64,000 nucleotides of DNA from Harmonia axyridis (Eukaryota > Arthropoda > Insecta > Coleoptera > Coccinellidae), in NCBI RefSeq assembly GCF_914767665.1, contig NC_059501.1, positions 53,382,798 through 53,446,797 of the forward strand, written 5' to 3'. Under the pieces are notes generated by a model. That model searched no databases. It was not told where the DNA came from and worked only from the letters and a program-made list of their open reading frames with translations. Of this stretch, positions 30,096 to 41,275 are shown piece after piece. A program made the position numbers and the translations under genes. Numbering within the stretch: the first letter of the stretch is position 1; each line of letters starts with the position of its first letter.

Positions 30096-32434
30096 TATAC
30101 ATGGACCTGCTAATAACACGTTGTTCAGAGATACTTCATTACCACTTTTCACGCTGGCATCGAAAACAACCCTCAATTTCGTCGTAATACTGCCCTCCTC
30201 TAGGACACCATGATGTGGCATATAAAATATCATCTGTTCAATTTGATCCCCAATTTGTGATTCAGTCAACTCAGACATGTCCCAACGATTGGTACTCGTG
30301 TCATGAAATCGTGATATCTCCTATGCAATTCTGGGTCGCTGTTCAATTTTCTTTCCAACGCATAATATCGGGAAATCGCCGTGTCCAATGAATTGCCCAA
30401 CCTCAGACCTGAATTTACCATAGGAAGCTGAACTACATATCGGCCTGATTCGTCTGTGTTTAAAGTTTCCCTGAATATGCGTTCACATTCAGATTCCTTA
30501 CGAACTGATGGAATTTCCACGTCTTCAATATGCCAAAATTGTTCTAGTATGTCCTGACCATCTTGATTAGAAGACAAGTTACAATGCCTTGTCTGTTTCG
30601 GATCATGAAATAAAATCGGACCTGACAAAATCCACCCTAGCCTCGACTTCACCAGGGTAGGCTTACCAGTACCCAACTTTATTCTTCCTATTGCTAATAA
30701 ATCATGATATATTTCCGTGCCAATTAATACGTCTATCTGATTTGAAACATTGAAAGTAGGATCGGCTAATGTTACCGATTCAGGAATTCCTAATTTACTG
30801 GCATCAAATGAGACCGTGGGAATACATTCCGTGATTTTGTTAACTACTAAAAATGATAATTTTACTGAAAAATTACTTGTTGAAGATTTTATTGTGGCTG
30901 TTGTTCTCAGGCATGCATTAGATGTAGAACTATTTAAACCAATGACCTTTATATCAACTTTCCTTACAGGTAAATTCAATCTCGAGCATAGTTCTCTCGT
31001 CATAAAGTTGCTCTGTGAGCCTGCATCTAAAATGACTCTAGCGTTTTCAAAGTTTCCGCTATTGCCAATAACATTGACAATCGCTGTAGACAAAAGAATG
31101 TATGGTTCTTTTCCCACTTGTCTCGATTCCGAATGCATCGCAATTGTGACTGATTCGGTTGTTGCACCCTGCAATCGTGACGAAGGTGCCACGAATGATA
31201 ACATGTTCAAGCTAGCTTGTTCAGTAGTGCCATTAGCAACATAAGTGTTTGAATTTTCGGTTTTCTCGAAATGAAGTAGCGAATTGTGTTTTTTATTGCA
31301 CTTTTTACAACCGCTTGACTTGCAATCTGACAGTTTAAGACCCTTTCTTAGGCAATTAATGCATAATCCTAATTTTGCGGCTTCGTTATAGCGAGATTTT
31401 TCTGACAAATCAAGTAATTTTTTACAAGTGTACAAATAATGTGCACCCTTGCAAAGAAAGCATGAAAGGTTTTGGGAAAGATGCGCTAATGTTTTTTCTT
31501 GTGGCCTGACCGAAGTTTTTCTATTTGACTCAATTGATTATAGAAAATGACACCTTTCCGTAAGAAATTGCATGAGTTCTTTAATTGTGGGCTGATTAAG
31601 TTTGGATGATTCTCTAATCCATTCTTTTTGCGTTTTTATATCTAATTTAGATGATACAAGATATACCAATAAAGTACTCCACTGATCAGAAGGTTCACCT
31701 AAGTTATTCAATGCTCTGATATTCTTCTGAAAGTCATCTACCAATCTTTGTAAATTGGAAGATGCTTCCTTTGAAATGGTTGGTAATTCAAAAATTGCTT
31801 TAACATGAGTATGGCAAATCAACTTTCTGTTCTCAAACCTGTCTTGTAAAAGTTTCCATGCAACATTATAATTACTATCCGTGGCCTCTAAATCTGCTAT
31901 CACCTCTGAGGCAACTCCTGTGACCGATAATTTGAGATAAAAGAACTTTTGTACGTTTGCTAAAGTTTTATTTTTATCAATTAAAGCGTCAAAAGCATCC
32001 TTGAAGGCCATCCATTTGTCGTACCTTCCATCAAATTTTGGTAAATTAATGGAAGGTAGCTGTACACCTGAAGAGTGTACAGCGTTGAAAGCAGAACTGC
32101 CCGAATTACCCTGCATTCGAGAATTGGGCAAGGTCGCTGCATCAGCTAAAATGCCCTTAGCGCGAGATACGACTTCGTAATACGTATCCTCAAATTCAGC
32201 CCTATATTCTTCTTGTTTTTCAGAATCGTCAATGAACTCGATCTTAGTTTGAACGTCGTCAAATTCCGTCCAAACGCATTCAATTTTCTCTAATCTATCT
32301 TGTAATTCAGATACTGCGGAATTTGCTCTACTTAGAAATGAAGTGAATCTTGTAATTTGCCCTTTTATCTTACCACGTCTCGCAACGGGAGCTCTTAATT
32401 CATCGGCTGCCACTGATTCTTCGGCATTCGACAT
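30096..32434 (-). pseudogene. BEL/Pao gag-pol, truncated in RT
   Basis: Gag (ATG 32434) has the DUF1759-type capsid region (LPSINLPKFDGRYDKWMAFK). An in-frame TAA follows CHFL at 31538, then zinc knuckles resume in the same frame (CFLCKGAHYLYTC, CINCLRKGLKLSDC, CKKCNKKHNSLLH). Next is the DUF1758 protease (ARVILDAGSQSNFMTREL), then the RT start (YMPHHGVLEEGS, LRVVFDASVKS) in another frame after a shift at about 30275. RT ends at LLAGP (about 30100), where the Ginger-like element begins. One stop, one frameshift and the truncation make it inactive. Confidence 0.9.
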
Positions 32435-32866
32435 GTTTATGTGAAGGAATAAACGAAACTACTATGAAAACTGCACTTTCAAATAGCTCGAATATAATAA
32501 ATGATGATCGAAAAGATAAAACGATATTAAATTGTTCTGATGCAATGATAAGAAATAAGGTGATATGGAAAGGAACATAGGATTCACTCTGATACTTTTG
32601 TAGACTCCCTGTTTGCTTGAAACTCCTTTGTTCGATGCTCTGCTTGAATCCGTCTCGAAGTTTGACCAAATTATGTTCACGTGGATTTCGATTGGGTGTA
32701 ATCTTTGCTCATTGTTTAAGAAAAAAAAACGTATAAACTACTGAAAACTAGTGTTCATCTTTATTGTAAACAATAATCAACAACTGAAATCTCAGCGTAA
32801 GAAATACAGTTATAATTTTCAATGTGACTGTCGTTGCTTGCTTCTTATTTTGCACTGCGGATGGGC
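32435..32866 (-). mobile_element. BEL leader and inner LTR part
   Basis: Non-coding sequence between the BEL gag ATG and the hAT insertion. A TTTGGTCAAACTTCGAGACG stretch near 32655-32675 (minus) could be the primer-binding site, but the tRNA is not identified. The 8-bp hAT target GGATGGGC ends this part. Confidence 0.5.
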
Positions 32867-33981
32867 CAGTGTTGCCGAAAGTATAAACTCAAGATCGGTA
32901 TAAATGACTGCGCAAAATCGGTGTATTTGGGGAGGAAATCGGTGTAAGGAAGATTTTACCAAGAATATCAATTTATTAAAATAAAATATAAACAAAAGAA
33001 CATTCAATTAACTGAAAATACATTTTCTTGTAACCAAAAATAACATCAAGTGAAGAAATTAATAAAATACAATATTTTCATTAAAAAATAAAAACCTAAA
33101 TTTTCCCCACAATTGGGTATTCATGAGTTTGTCGACCCATACCAATATGATTTTGACATAGTTGAGGTCATTTCTTGACCAATGTCAAAATAAAAACAGT
33201 TAGGTCCTGTTGTTTTTATCAATCTTTTTGGGTGCATCAAACCGGTAATTGTTTCGGTTGACTGTCTGTTGCGTTGAGTCGTTTTCATATGGTCAATGGC
33301 AGAAAATATTCTCCACGTTTGCCGATGAATGGGGTAATGTGAACATATTAAACACGAATTTAGTTACAGTGGGAAAAGTGGGAGTGCCATCACCATTCTT
33401 AATATGAGCCACTTCTTCCCAAAATAATAACGTATCGTCAAGAAACTCTTTGATTATTTCCGTATTCCGCAGGGTTCTCCATTCTGTATCACAGTTTTGG
33501 AAATCTGTGTCGCCTATTAAACCGCGAAACAATCTGCACACTGGAATTACAGAGGCAGTTTTGCCTTCCTTAACATTCCTTGCTTCGGAAATATTAAAGT
33601 CCTTAATAATATTGTTTTTTAATGGGAATCTTTGAATTATTTGTTGACAGGACTCTAGATAGAAATCCAAGCACCTGACTTTAAAAAATTTAATTTTTTT
33701 CTTTTATTCGTTGCCACTGAGAAGAGAATTGGTAACAGCGGCACCATAATAAATTTTGAATCTTATCATTATGTATCTAAACCGAGCAAGATGTGCTCAT
33801 CTAATCTCTTGTCTATGCATCTAATTATACAAAATATTTAATTTTTCGGTAAAAGATTCAATTTCGACATAATATCTATGAAATTGAAAAAACGGTATAC
33901 ATTTATCCCCTTTCGGTACATCGGGAGATCAGTTTCCAAATCGGTATAAATACCGATAAATCGGTGTTTTCTGTAACACTG
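32867..33981 (-). mobile_element. internally deleted hAT element with 8-bp target duplication
   Basis: GGATGGGC at 32859-32866 and 33982-33989 flanks 1115 bp whose ends are imperfect inverted repeats CAGTGTTGCCGAAA / CAGTGTTACAGAAA. It carries only the C-terminal part of a transposase (33293-33670). It is inserted in what appears to be the BEL LTR. Confidence 0.92.
33293..33670 (-). pseudogene. hAT transposase C-terminal (hATC) dimerisation domain
   Basis: 125 residues. ILLWEEV-like LFWEEVAHIKNGDG, then VFNMFTLPHSSANVENIF is the conserved hAT C-terminal dimerisation motif (family form SSANVERIFS). The rest of the transposase (BED finger, DDE core) is deleted, so mobility would need another copy. 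Confidence 0.85.
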
Positions 33982-33989
33982 GGATGGGC

Positions 33990-34116
33990 CGCTGGCGGTT
34001 GTTATGAAAGGCTGGCCGCTTCGGGGTCACCCGGTCGTACCCGATGTCGTAAGGGTTCGCCCGAATTGGTTCTGCCAGGATTGACTAGCGGTTTGCGTGA
34101 ACAGCCTTATTCACAC
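33990..34116 (-). repeat. outer part of probable BEL 5' LTR
   Basis: Removing the hAT element and one duplication joins 32866 to 33990, giving continuous GC-richer sequence (GGCCGCTTCGGGGTCACCCG). On the minus strand the probable LTR start is TGTGAATAAGGCTG at 34116. The LTR length is not proven, because the other LTR is absent. Confidence 0.5.
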
Positions 34117-34125
34117 TTTTACCTT

Positions 34126-35390
34126 TCAAATATCCGTGCTGAGAAGCAGAAAAAAGTGATATTTGAAAAAAAAAATCGTTTTAGATATCACACTTTCAAA
34201 GATTTTCGAGAAAGAAGACAAAATTCTTATAGGTCTATAATTTGTAAACAGTGTAGGATCCCCCTTCTTGAACACCAACGTCACTGTTGCCATCTTTAGT
34301 GTATCCGGAAAAAGTCCATAGAGCAACATGATATTCAAAATGAAACATAATGGCTCAGCAATCAGATCGATACATATTTTGATTATTGTCATAGGAATCT
34401 CATCAAAACCACTGGTTCGTTTATTCTTCATATTTCTTACTATATCTTTAATTTCGACTTGATCGACGGGCGCTAAAAATATAGATTTTGAAATGAGTTC
34501 AAAATTCAAATCATTAAGAGAAGATGAATCATTAGCAACACCACCAAAAAGATGAATTTCGATCATTGCCAATTTACATCGTCGGAAGGACCTTCGTAAA
34601 TATCCCTCCAATTAACCCCAAACAATGAATTTCTCATTTCTAACTTAGCATATTCAGAGAAAACTCTACCAAAAAGGCCGCTTTCATGATTTCATGATGC
34701 ATTTCAAAAATGACTTATTATGCATTATGGTCAGAAATATGTGTATTGATGGTTGCAGCTGTACAATGTTCATAATTCGTAAAAATGTTATCTATATAAG
34801 TTTTAGATTCAATAGTTAACCTGGTGTATTCAAGTATTGTTGGTTGCAAATTATATGATGTTAACAATGATAGAAATTGGTTTGCTTCTTCATCTTCTCT
34901 GCTGATATTTATATTGAAGTTTCCCGCTATAAAAATCTTAAGATTATTCACAGTTAGAGACTTCAAAATATCCTCAAGTATACAAAAAATAAGTTCAGGT
35001 CCTTGCCTGGTCTTTAAATAATCAAAATTGAAATATTATCCCCATTTATAATCAATTCAACGGCCGAACTTTCAACTACATAAGGAATAGACATTTAACG
35101 ATATCCTCACGTAATTTTGCTTGAATTCCACTTTTCACATACACTGCACTTCCTCCACGCTGCCCATTTGACCTGCAGAACATACTGACAAGGTTGAAGG
35201 TTTGTAATTTGTGTTGTTCTAACTGTTCGGAAGTTTTCCAATGCTCTGTTACACAGAAAATATCACATTTACCTTCGTTGCTCAAAATATTTTCTAATTG
35301 ATCCATACAATTGCCAATAGAACATAGATTCTGATGCAATACATTGAAATATGTTGGACTTTGAGTAGAAAACTTTTTCAACTTTGTCAG
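34126..35390 (-). pseudogene. LINE endonuclease and RT N-terminus, fragmented
   Basis: Right to left: start of an apurinic-type endonuclease (35076-35381: VLHQNLCSIGNCMDQLENIL, FCVTEHWK), later endonuclease motif (34718-34966: FIAGNFNINISR, ISDHNA), then RT blocks 0-2 (34126-34611: NKRTSGFDEIPMTIIK, VTLVFKKGDPTLFTNYRPI, FSKIFESVI). Pieces are in different frames and the linker is shortened. RT stops at about 34200, before the catalytic FADD. Consistent with a CR1/Jockey-like LINE; the clade is not resolved. Confidence 0.83.
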
Positions 35391-35403
35391 TTAATAAACC
35401 ACT

Positions 35404-36940
35404 TGTCCCACTAAGCCCATCTGGTGGAACGAAGGATGCACAGACATGGTTCGGAAAAGGAAGAAGGAATTAGCAGCCTATAAAAAAGTGTGAAATTGGT
35501 CAAACTACTTAGTGTATAAAAATACGGAGGCCTCGGCCAAGCGATTTTTCGAAACAAAACAACGCGAAAGTTGGAAAACATACCTAGAAAAGCTGAACAA
35601 AAATAATATATATTAATAATAGAAATTTTCTTAGAATCGAAGTCGAAGTTGCCCAAAAATCAAACCCAGAAACAGATATTATACAGCTATCGTTTTCGAG
35701 GAACGACTACTTGCTTTGCTGTTTCTTGGATTTAAAGGGAGCATTAATTTTGAGATATTGTATAAAACAATGGTGGACCTGGGAATCGAGGAGAAGACGG
35801 CGTTCGTTATTACAGAATTGTTCAATGGTAGAGAAATATTTATCAGAGATCACGTTAATGAGTTGCATGTTCCGAGGGTGGTATACAATGGACTCCCTCA
35901 AGGATCCATACTTAGTCCAATACTATTGGATTGAAAATATATTTGATTTGATTTGAAAATATATTTGATTTGATTTGAGTATATTTAATATCCACACGTC
36001 AATCTTACATCGCTTATTAAAAAAAAAAATATCAAAATACTTCAATTTGCTGACGACTTATGCATTTATATTTCCAATGATTATTATGGAGAGTGCTTAA
36101 GAGTAGTCTTAAGAGAGCTAGAGTACTGAGAATACTGAAAGAGTGGCTGTTCAAAATGGGATTTTCAATGTCAACCGAAAAATCTGCATTCATGTGTTTT
36201 AACAGACACCGTCTGCCTACGATAACACAACTAAATAAAGCAGATTTACAAATTCCCTTCGTCAGACAATATAAGTATCCTCGACTCTAAGATTCTCTGG
36301 ACAAGTCACATTGAATACACGACGAACCGTTGTGAAAAAGCTCTGAATATATTGAGATGCATAACAAGAAAATCTTGGGGCACTGATCCTAAAACAGCAC
36401 TACTGTTTTACAAATCTTATGTGAGATCAATTTTAGATTATGGAAGTATATTTCATGGGTCGTCATCAAATACAAATTTAAAGAAAATAGACCGAATCCA
36501 ATACAAGACTTTGCATAGGAGCTATGAAATCCTCACCATACGATGTAATATTGGCGGAAGCGAATGAACCTCCCTTAGATCTAAGACGACAATACCTCGC
36601 TGAAAAGTTTGTAGCCAGACTAAGGGCATGCAACTCGACATTACTAACTAGGCTTGCACATTTAAATACGGAGAACCCTTTCTGGCGTATTAAAAATTCA
36701 CCTCCCTTGACGAACGCCTTCTTGAATACTCGAGAAATTTCCCATGATCCCAACCAGTTGGAAACCTCATCATTGTTTCTATTCCGGTTTGAATTAATTC
36801 TTTTTGAGCCGTTGATAATTTTTTTCAAATATTTAGACCTCCAAGCTTATAACCACGGTATTGTCCAATCATTGATACAAGACCTCAATATAAAAACTAC
36901 TATTTTCACGGATGGCAGAAGAGATTCGTTATGAGTAGGT
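35404..36940 (+). pseudogene. LINE reverse transcriptase and start of RNase H, plus strand, decayed
   Basis: Pre-RT region at 35405-35610 (WWNEGCTD, KQRESWKTYLEKLNK), then RT: FLDLKGA at about 35725, GLPQGSILSPILLD at about 35890, catalytic ILQFADDLCIY at about 36040, EWLFKMGFSMSTEKS, the thumb (SYVRSILDYGSIFHG), and finally FTDGRRDS at about 36905, the first strand of RNase H. An RNase H after RT fits the I/Jockey-related clades. A short duplication of GAAAATATATTTGATTTGATTT (35932-35978) interrupts RT, and there are several frameshifts. RNase H is cut off at about 36940. Confidence 0.83.
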
Positions 36941-37109
36941 TGTGCCTTTTTCATTCCATACTTGAACTGACTAGAAAATTCAAATTACTAGATCCTTGTT
37001 CAATTTTCATAGCTGAGGTCGTTGCAATCTAAAAATTCATAAAATGGTGTATCGAGAATGGCACCGAGGATGCAATCTACACAAGATTGTTATCACAAAT
37101 TCTGCCTTA
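36941..37109. other. short non-coding spacer
   Basis: No gene or repeat recognised. Confidence 0.4.
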
Positions 37110-37721
37110 TACAGGGTGTTTCCTAAACATGCGGCAAAAATTCAGGGGGTTGTTCCTTGGACTATTTTAAGCATGTTTTGTCCTTGGATGATTTTTGAAA
37201 AACCTCTTTGTTTCGAAGATACAGGGCGAACAACATTTTTCATATTTTTAAAATTAATAATAGTTTAAATAAAAATGCGTACCGCACTGTGTTTACTAAG
37301 TAGGTACAATTTATTTTTAAATTTGTTTAACAACATTCCAATTACTAAAAACGGCCAGTTTTTTGACTAAAAATTCATAAGTGCAGATGGTAAAGGAATA
37401 CAGATTAAACACGGTTTTCATTTGAATTCGTTTTGTGATGTATTAGCAATTAACAACAACAATTAAGGGTTCGGCAGTCAATGAGGAGAAGATTGGATGC
37501 TTGTATGCTGGCTAGAGGTGGTCATTTTCAACAGTTTTTGTAGGTTGAGTTGAATTTTCATGTAATTTTTCATAATAAAATGTTATTATCTGAAATTTTG
37601 TTTTCCCTATATCTTCGAAACAAATAGGTTTTTCAAAAATCATCAGAGGACAAAATATTCTTAGAATAGTCCAAGGAACAACCCCCTGAATTTTTGCCGC
37701 ATGTTTAGGAAACACCCTGTA
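37110..37721. mobile_element. 612-bp foldback MITE, TA-flanked
   Basis: Inverted ends of about 150 bp: ACAGGGTGTTTCCTAAACAT, GGGGGTTGTTCCTTGGACTA and TTTTTGAAAAACCT recur inverted at 37610-37721 with few changes. Ends are embedded in TATA. ORFs inside are incidental. ACAGGGTG-type termini are common in insect mariner-related MITEs. Confidence 0.87.
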
Positions 37722-38790
37722 TACAGAAGACAATAAAATTGCAGATCTAAACCATCTGGGACCATATGCTTGACAAGTGATCTTTTTGACGTACACGTTT
37801 CAGGAATGAGTGGTACACGTGCGAGCGGTTTTCCAAAATGGTATTCTTGACAACCGTCCGTTCTACTAAACGTACAAGTTCAAAAACGTGTACTCCCAAA
37901 ATCCGATACCCTTGTAAATTTTCACAGATGAGATGTAATGTAATCAATTTATGTTCCGTCAATTCAAATTTGAAAAAAAATTTCGACGAAAAATTGTTCA
38001 CAATTATATTTCATTTTTCACTTGTACATTATCTGTTTATTTTACCTTAGAAACGGTTGCTATAAATACACTCATAATGCCCTATGGCTTTTTTAGCGGG
38101 CGTTATGGACCATTATGCCCGCTCGTAGTGCGAGAAGGAAAAGCTAAAATGAAATTATTCATTTCCCAGAATTTTGTTACTACTACAAGTGACAACTCAA
38201 CGAACAACAACAAAGTCTAATTAAGATTAAATGTGCAGTTTTTGAATTTCACGGAAAAATTATTTACTAGTGAATCTTCAGATATTTTCGAAACCTCTGA
38301 AGCGAAAACTTGACTACAACTACTTGGAAGCTGTAGTATCCTCTCATGTTACTACTTTCTTTGTTAAGTTCCGTTTTTCATATCGTCGGCTAAGAGTGTA
38401 AATCTGCTATGTCCATGAAGAACAATTTTTCAGGAGACCAAAAAAACCGTACAGTAAGTGTTGAAAGGGTTATATTAAAAATCGAAAAATTCCAATATAC
38501 CATATTGGTCTCTTTTAACATCCTAGCAAGGATAATTTGAAAACTCCAATTTTCTCCATCTCCTAGTAAGATATTTTGGAACATTTCTACAAAGACAATC
38601 TTTAGAGTTTTAAAATTTTGTGGACTTAGCAGTTTTACTAACAATATTGTCTATAACGTTTTTTCAATTTTTGAATGAAAGATTGAGCTTAAGTAGAAAC
38701 AAACTTCTATATTGATACCTAATATCCAAACGTAACATTTTTAAAAAATATTATTCATAGGATAGGTTATCATAATATTGATGATAATCA
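37722..38790. other. non-coding region with one strong dyad
   Basis: No gene seen. AGCGGGCGTTATGG-ACC-reading into CCATTATGCCCGCT at 38096-38124 is an imperfect hairpin, followed by CTCGTAGTGCGAG. Confidence 0.45.
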
Positions 38791-39433
38791 TCAGGAGTGA
38801 TCCAAACCAGGAAGATTCCGCCAGAGTTTTTTTTCGGTTACTTCTTTTTCCTGAAACTCTTTCTTGTAGGTACATTTGTCTACACCACAGAAAGGTTCCG
38901 AGTCGATGAAAAGAGGTTGTGCTCCCTTTCTGGCAAGTGTGTTGGCCTCTTCATTCTCTCTAATTCCCGAGTGGCCGGGAATCCAGATTAAAAAGACCCT
39001 GTTATACTTAACTATTCCATTGAATTTTATTCGGCATTCCAATACCATTTTAGAATCGATGATATGTGAGCTCAGTGCTTTAATTGCAGCCTGACTATCG
39101 GAATGTATGGCTATGTCACATTTTCGATAGTTTTTTATATGTTAATTTCTACACATCTTTTTATTGCAAGTATCCCTGCCTGAAAGACAGTTAGACAGTG
39201 GCCTAGCGATATTGAGCATTTGGTACCAGTCCCGAATACTCCAGCGCCAGTCCCCGTCGTGGTTTTGGAACTATCTTTATACCATTTATAGTATTCTTCT
39301 TGAGGAATGGGGCTTTGGTCTCCTTTTCCCAACCTTCTTTTCTACTTAGTATCGTAATGAATGTTTTTTCGATGCTAATTTTCTTTATCATCCTGTCACT
39401 GGGAAGGTTCGCTGATGGTATATAATTAGTCAA
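38791..39433 (-). pseudogene. LINE RNase H domain with mutated catalytic residues
   Basis: RNase H of an I/Jockey-type LINE. Visible: WYKDSSKTTTGTGAGVFG (first Asp), TVFQAGILAIKRCVE (family FQAEI; the catalytic Glu is Gly), IAIHSDSQAAIKAL (third Asp), VFLIWIPGHSGIRENEEANT followed by LARKGA (the last catalytic Asp of the family is Asn). A frameshift lies near 39300. Two of four active-site residues are changed, so the domain is dead even where the frame is open. Confidence 0.83.
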
Positions 39434-39566
39434 GGAGACCAGGCGCTCTTATTCCTAATACCTTCCCTAGATAGACTCAGAGTGGCCTCATAGGCCACTC
39501 TCTCTATCACTAGATGAAGAGGTGTGAGATCTGTGATGATCTCCAATGCCCTAGTTGGACATGTTC
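39434..39566. other. short spacer
   Basis: TGGCCTCATAGGCCACTCTC at about 39483-39502 contains a 14-bp dyad. Nothing else seen. Confidence 0.35.
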
Positions 39567-39854
39567 TTATAGCTCCAGTGTTACAAACACAGGCTTATCA
39601 GGGCGGATACCTTTAAAGAACTGTACTTTCGTAAAGTTCCTAAAACTACTGTGATTCGGGTACGTGACGTCATATTTGTTTGGGTTTCTGCGAGCGTCGC
39701 GACATATTCCATAGTAATCAGCAGGTACATTTATTGTTCTGTTCCTTAGGAACCGTTCGATTGTTGAATGCATGGAGTCTGCCTCGATTTGGGTATGTCC
39801 AACCTCTAAGTATTTTTGTTCTATATTATTTTTTTCAGTAATGGCAACAATCAA
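39567..39854 (-). CDS. partial ORF of an unnamed insect repeat protein
   Basis: 95 residues without an ATG start: KYLEVGHTQIEADSMHSTIE, then NVPADYYGICRDARRNP and FRNFTKV. I have seen closely similar wording (GHTQMECDSMHSTIE) in many uncharacterised insect proteins that occur in multiple copies, probably TE-derived, but cannot name the family. No catalytic motif is visible. The frame is open on both sides up to the ends given. It may be one exon of a larger gene; the neighbours are TE fragments. Confidence 0.5.
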   Translation of the reverse strand: MIVAITEKNNIEQKYLEVGHTQIEADSMHSTIERFLRNRTINVPADYYGICRDARRNPNKYDVTYPNHSSFRNFTKVQFFKGIRPDKPVFVTLEL

Positions 39855-39862
39855 TAGCGCAA

Positions 39863-39891
39863 CGAAATGTAACGGTCTCCGTTACATTTCG
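39863..39891. other. perfect 13-bp-arm hairpin
   Basis: CGAAATGTAACGG, loop TCT, CCGTTACATTTCG. Located immediately right of the 95-residue partial ORF (upstream in its sense). Confidence 0.8.
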
Positions 39892-40342
39892 ATTTTGATA
39901 TGTACAGCCGTCGCTATATAGAATTATGTTTATGGGTTATTCGTCATTGTGCCTCTCAACTGTAGGACTCTTACCTTAATTATTTCACAATTATACTACA
40001 TCAAAACTTGGAAGAATGATGATTGCTCACTAAATCTCAACGACTAAATACTCACGTGCAGTTTTGTGGACATTTTCATGCGAAATGGCCGAAGCCAGAC
40101 TTGACAGATTTACGCCGCTGGTTTAGAGATGCTCGGATGTAGCAGAGTTAATTGCATGAATATACTGCCTTATTCATGAGGAATAGGAGTTAGTCGACCG
40201 GACCAGATAATAAAGCGTTTTTTTCTTGGTGCAATTGTGTAATAATCGGAATACCCCCTAAAAGTGGATTCACACTCACATACATACAAGATCCTCGTTA
40301 CTAATTTTTGAACCAGCTGCTTTTAATTCTCGAACTGTTTGT
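39892..40342. other. non-coding spacer
   Basis: I see nothing in it that I can support as a feature. Confidence 0.4.
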
Positions 40343-40657
40343 TCAAATACCTGCAGGAAATCTTTTATCGACTCGTTTTCCTGAAGTTTTACGGATAGAA
40401 GGTTTTTCTTCAGATACAACTGCCCTGGTAGGCCCTTTTTTCATATTCTTCAAAGTACTCCACATTTGAAATACAGTTTTCATGTCCTTCAAGCTTTCTA
40501 GCTGATTATCATCCACACATTGTATCAATAAGGATTTTGCCTTACTGTCCTTTATTAAGTGTGTTTCCCTCATCTGTAGCTTCACCATCTCTGCGCCATT
40601 TACTTCTCCTCGTGTACCCCATTTTTTGTCAGAATCATCTTCATCCTGCATTTCCAA
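40343..40657 (-). pseudogene. copia gag fragment
   Basis: 105 residues of a UBN2/DUF4219-type Gag: KAKSLLIQCVDDNQLESLKD, then TVFQMWSTLKN. This is the helical part shared with the complete gag at 60452-61123. Only this piece is present and no LTR is recognised nearby. Confidence 0.7.
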
Positions 40658-40923
40658 TTGTGGAAGTTGTTGCCATTTAGAATTTCAATTGCGTACCCTC
40701 TAGTTGGATGTGCCATTTTTTGCCTTGGCCCTTGTTACTTGATAAATAAGTAATATTCTGAAAAACGTGGTTTTATAACCTGTATTTCTGGACAACTTAT
40801 TTTTCCAACAATTTTCGCTGTGGATGCTCTGGGCCCATAACCTTTTTTATATAGTTGATAACTATAACACTTTTCTATACTTGTGAAGCTTTTATTAATC
40901 CGAATCCCTATTACACTTTTATG
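40658..40923. other. non-coding spacer
   Basis: No gene or structural repeat seen. Confidence 0.4.
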
Positions 40924-41275
40924 CTGTGTCCTGCGTGAGCGAAATATTGCGAGCGATGCGACCAAAGCGAATTTATCAAACCTTGGAATATAATAGCGCT
41001 GTCCTACGTGCAGTCGTATCGGTCGTTAAACTGTTTGACGCGAATTTCGCGCGATGTCCGCGATCAAATTATTTGATATTTCTATACGAAATTCGCGCGA
41101 CTGATATTCCGCAATGCACAATCCCAACCCCAACCATATATTTGTTTTGCCGTGTCGTGTTTGTAGATTTCAACGTAGGACACTGAAAATCGCGCTGCTC
41201 GCATCGCTCGCGCAGTATATAAAATTCGCGTCGCTCGCGTCGTAACATTAGTCGCTCACGTAGGACATAGGGTTA
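40924..41275. mobile_element. CpG-rich inverted-repeat element (MITE)
   Basis: The ends mirror each other: TGTGTCCTGCGTGAGCG at about 40924-40940 against the inverse of CGCTCACGTAGGACATAGGG at about 41252-41271. Inside are many GCGAGCGATGCG and AATTCGCGCGA words in both orientations. The segment is far richer in CpG than its AT-rich surroundings. It resembles PIF/Harbinger-type MITEs; exact ends and duplication were not fixed. Confidence 0.65.

Noticed and set aside
30750..31244. 164-residue plus-strand ORF
   Set aside because: Antisense of the BEL/Pao protease region.
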